A stretch of DNA of 64,000 nt from Litoreibacter albidus (GTDB taxonomy: Bacteria > Pseudomonadota > Alphaproteobacteria > Rhodobacterales > Rhodobacteraceae). The stretch spans positions 1 through 64,000 of the forward strand of contig NZ_FNOI01000008.1 of the NCBI RefSeq assembly GCF_900107015.1. Direction: 5' to 3'. Positions 62,807-64,000 of the stretch are shown here, piece by piece; positions within the stretch are counted from its first letter, which is position 1, and the number at the start of each line of letters is the position of its first letter. Position numbers and translations under genes: made by a program. A model generated the notes under the pieces. It was not told the DNA's origin. It was given only the letters and a program-made list of their open reading frames with translations, and ran no database searches.

Positions 62807-64000
62807 ATGAGTGATTTCCCTACAACCGCACGCGTTGTCATTATCGGGGGCGGCGTCGTCGGCACATCGACCCTGTACCACCTTGCGAAGGCAGGCTGGA
62901 CGGATTGTGTCCTTCTGGAAAAGAACGAGCTCACCGCGGGCTCCACTTGGCACGCGGCAGGCAACTGCCCCAACTTCGCGCCGAACTGGGCGGTGATGAA
63001 CATGCAGCGCTACGGGCTGGAAATGTACCGTACCTTGGCGGACGACGTCGATTATCCGATGAACTACAACGTGACCGGTGCCGTCCGCTTGGCACATACT
63101 AAGGACCGGATGAAGGAGTTTGAGAAAGTAGCCTCCCAAGCCCGTTATCAGGGTCTGCAAATGGATATCTGCACCCCCGCAGAGCTGAAAGAGCACAACC
63201 CCTTCATGGATATCCACGATCTGGAGGGCGGTCTGTGGGATCCGCTTGATGGCGACATTGATCCGGCGCAGTTGACGCAGGCCTTGGCCAAAGGCGCGCG
63301 CGCTGCCGGTGGCCGGATCGAGCGGTTCTGCCCCGTAACAGGTGTGGACCGTGACGGCGATGAGTGGATCGTGAAGACCGTCAAAGGCGAAATTCGTGCG
63401 GAGTTCGTCGTGAACTGTGCAGGATACTACGCGCAACGCGTAGGCGAGATGTTCAAGCCTTTCGGCGGGCGCACGGTGCCACTGGTCGTGATGTCACACC
63501 AATACTTCCTGACCGAACCAATCGCAGAGATCGAGGCTTGGACAAAAGAGAACGGCCGCAAGATGCCGATGATCCGCGACGTGGACGTCAGCTACTACCT
63601 GCGCCAAGACAAATACGGCCTGAATCTCGGCCCATACGAGCGCAACTGTAAGGCGCATTGGGTCACCCCAGAAGACCCTATGCCAGAGGATTTCTCGTTC
63701 CAACTCTACCCCGATGATCTCGACCGGCTGGAATATTACATCGAGGACGCGATGGAGCGTGTGCCGTCTTTGGCAACCGCAGGCATCGGGCGCAACATCA
63801 ACGGCCCCATCCCCTACGCACCTGACGGCCTGCCAATGATCGGCCCAATGCCCGGCGTCAAAAACGCGTTTGAGGCGCACAGCTTCACCTTCGGCATCGC
63901 GCAAGGTGGCGGTGCCGGTAAGGTGCTGTCCGAATGGATCATGCACGGCGAAACCGAAATGGACATGTGGGCCGTCGATCCGCGCCGCTACACCGATTAC
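62807..64000 (+). CDS. FAD-dependent oxidoreductase, sarcosine/dimethylglycine dehydrogenase-like (truncated by window edge)
   Basis: The open frame runs off the right edge without a stop, so no complete ORF is seen. ATG at 62807 follows a strong GGAGGAG site. The N-terminus has the FAD motif RVVIIGGGVVGTSTLYHLAK, then the covalent-flavin-type TAGSTWHAAGN and later INGPIPYAPDGLPMIGP and FTFGIAQGGGAGKVLSEW. These mark the dimethylglycine/sarcosine dehydrogenase branch, which often carries a folate-binding GcvT C-terminus beyond the edge. Together with the XRE-cupin and LysE genes it suggests a methylated-amine catabolic locus. Confidence 0.92.
   Translation, partial: MSDFPTTARVVIIGGGVVGTSTLYHLAKAGWTDCVLLEKNELTAGSTWHAAGNCPNFAPNWAVMNMQRYGLEMYRTLADDVDYPMNYNVTGAVRLAHTKDRMKEFEKVASQARYQGLQMDICTPAELKEHNPFMDIHDLEGGLWDPLDGDIDPAQLTQALAKGARAAGGRIERFCPVTGVDRDGDEWIVKTVKGEIRAEFVVNCAGYYAQRVGEMFKPFGGRTVPLVVMSHQYFLTEPIAEIEAWTKENGRKMPMIRDVDVSYYLRQDKYGLNLGPYERNCKAHWVTPEDPMPEDFSFQLYPDDLDRLEYYIEDAMERVPSLATAGIGRNINGPIPYAPDGLPMIGPMPGVKNAFEAHSFTFGIAQGGGAGKVLSEWIMHGETEMDMWAVDPRRYTDY

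Overview
The window is chromosomal DNA of an alphaproteobacterium, most likely a marine member of the Rhodobacterales (Roseobacter group). The evidence is a CcrM-type GANTC methyltransferase, paired Gram-negative porins, the pmbA-cysQ-DUF4170-waaA-lpxK and leuS-lptE-holA gene orders, DciA, HspQ, an AlkB hydroxylase, and a sarcosine/dimethylglycine-dehydrogenase-like oxidoreductase at the right edge. The species cannot be named from the sequence alone.

Positions 1-9757 are the right arm of an integrated genomic island. From the right they hold a tRNA-Arg(CCT) 3'-end fragment (attachment site, 9711-9757), a tyrosine integrase and its excisionase-like partner, a divergent XRE regulator, and then a tightly packed minus-strand operon. 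The operon runs: small membrane protein, HNH nuclease with an N-terminal reader-like domain, DUF3800 protein, a 66-residue ORF, an Mrr-like nuclease, and a 1456-residue STAND-like NTPase carrying a C-terminal PD-(D/E)XK nuclease. The left edge cuts an IS3-family transposase. This cargo looks like an anti-phage or DNA-restriction module whose combination I do not recognise. It is the best candidate here for an undescribed system.

From 9762 to the right edge the DNA is ordinary, GC-rich core genome. 9762-16825 is a phosphorus-acquisition locus: a DeoR regulator, a phnDCEE-type ABC transporter, a HAD phosphatase and a divergent Na/Pi symporter. 16833-19135 holds a membrane-tethered winged-helix protein, two small secreted proteins and RNase HII. 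19244-25147 carries ccrM, an unknown methyltransferase, alkB, mutY, dciA and a DsbA-like thiol oxidoreductase. 25150-29879 is the LPS/Kdo gene group. 30010-33920 has an SDR, a crotonase-fold protein, an MscS channel and a YhiN-like flavoprotein. 33931-39157 is GST, holA, lptE, leuS and a DUF3576 lipoprotein. 39422-41687 holds two tandem, nearly identical porins.

41793-50120 carries yggS, an L,D-transpeptidase, ribA, an orphan OmpR-type response regulator, an MFS exporter, xthA, a YbbN-like thioredoxin, a Lon N-terminal-domain protein, a Trm112-like protein and a UbiH-type hydroxylase. 50368-57032 carries an aminotransferase, ftsK, lolA, a lytic-transglycosylase-like lipoprotein, an AEC transporter and hspQ. 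57029-64000 ends with a gamma-glutamyltransferase, an RsbV/RsbW partner-switch pair, a thiolase, free methionine-R-sulfoxide reductase, an XRE-cupin regulator, a LysE exporter and a truncated FAD oxidoreductase. No gene-free stretch exceeds about 300 bases except 316-652, where I can support only a doubtful small ORF and the probable end of the IS element.
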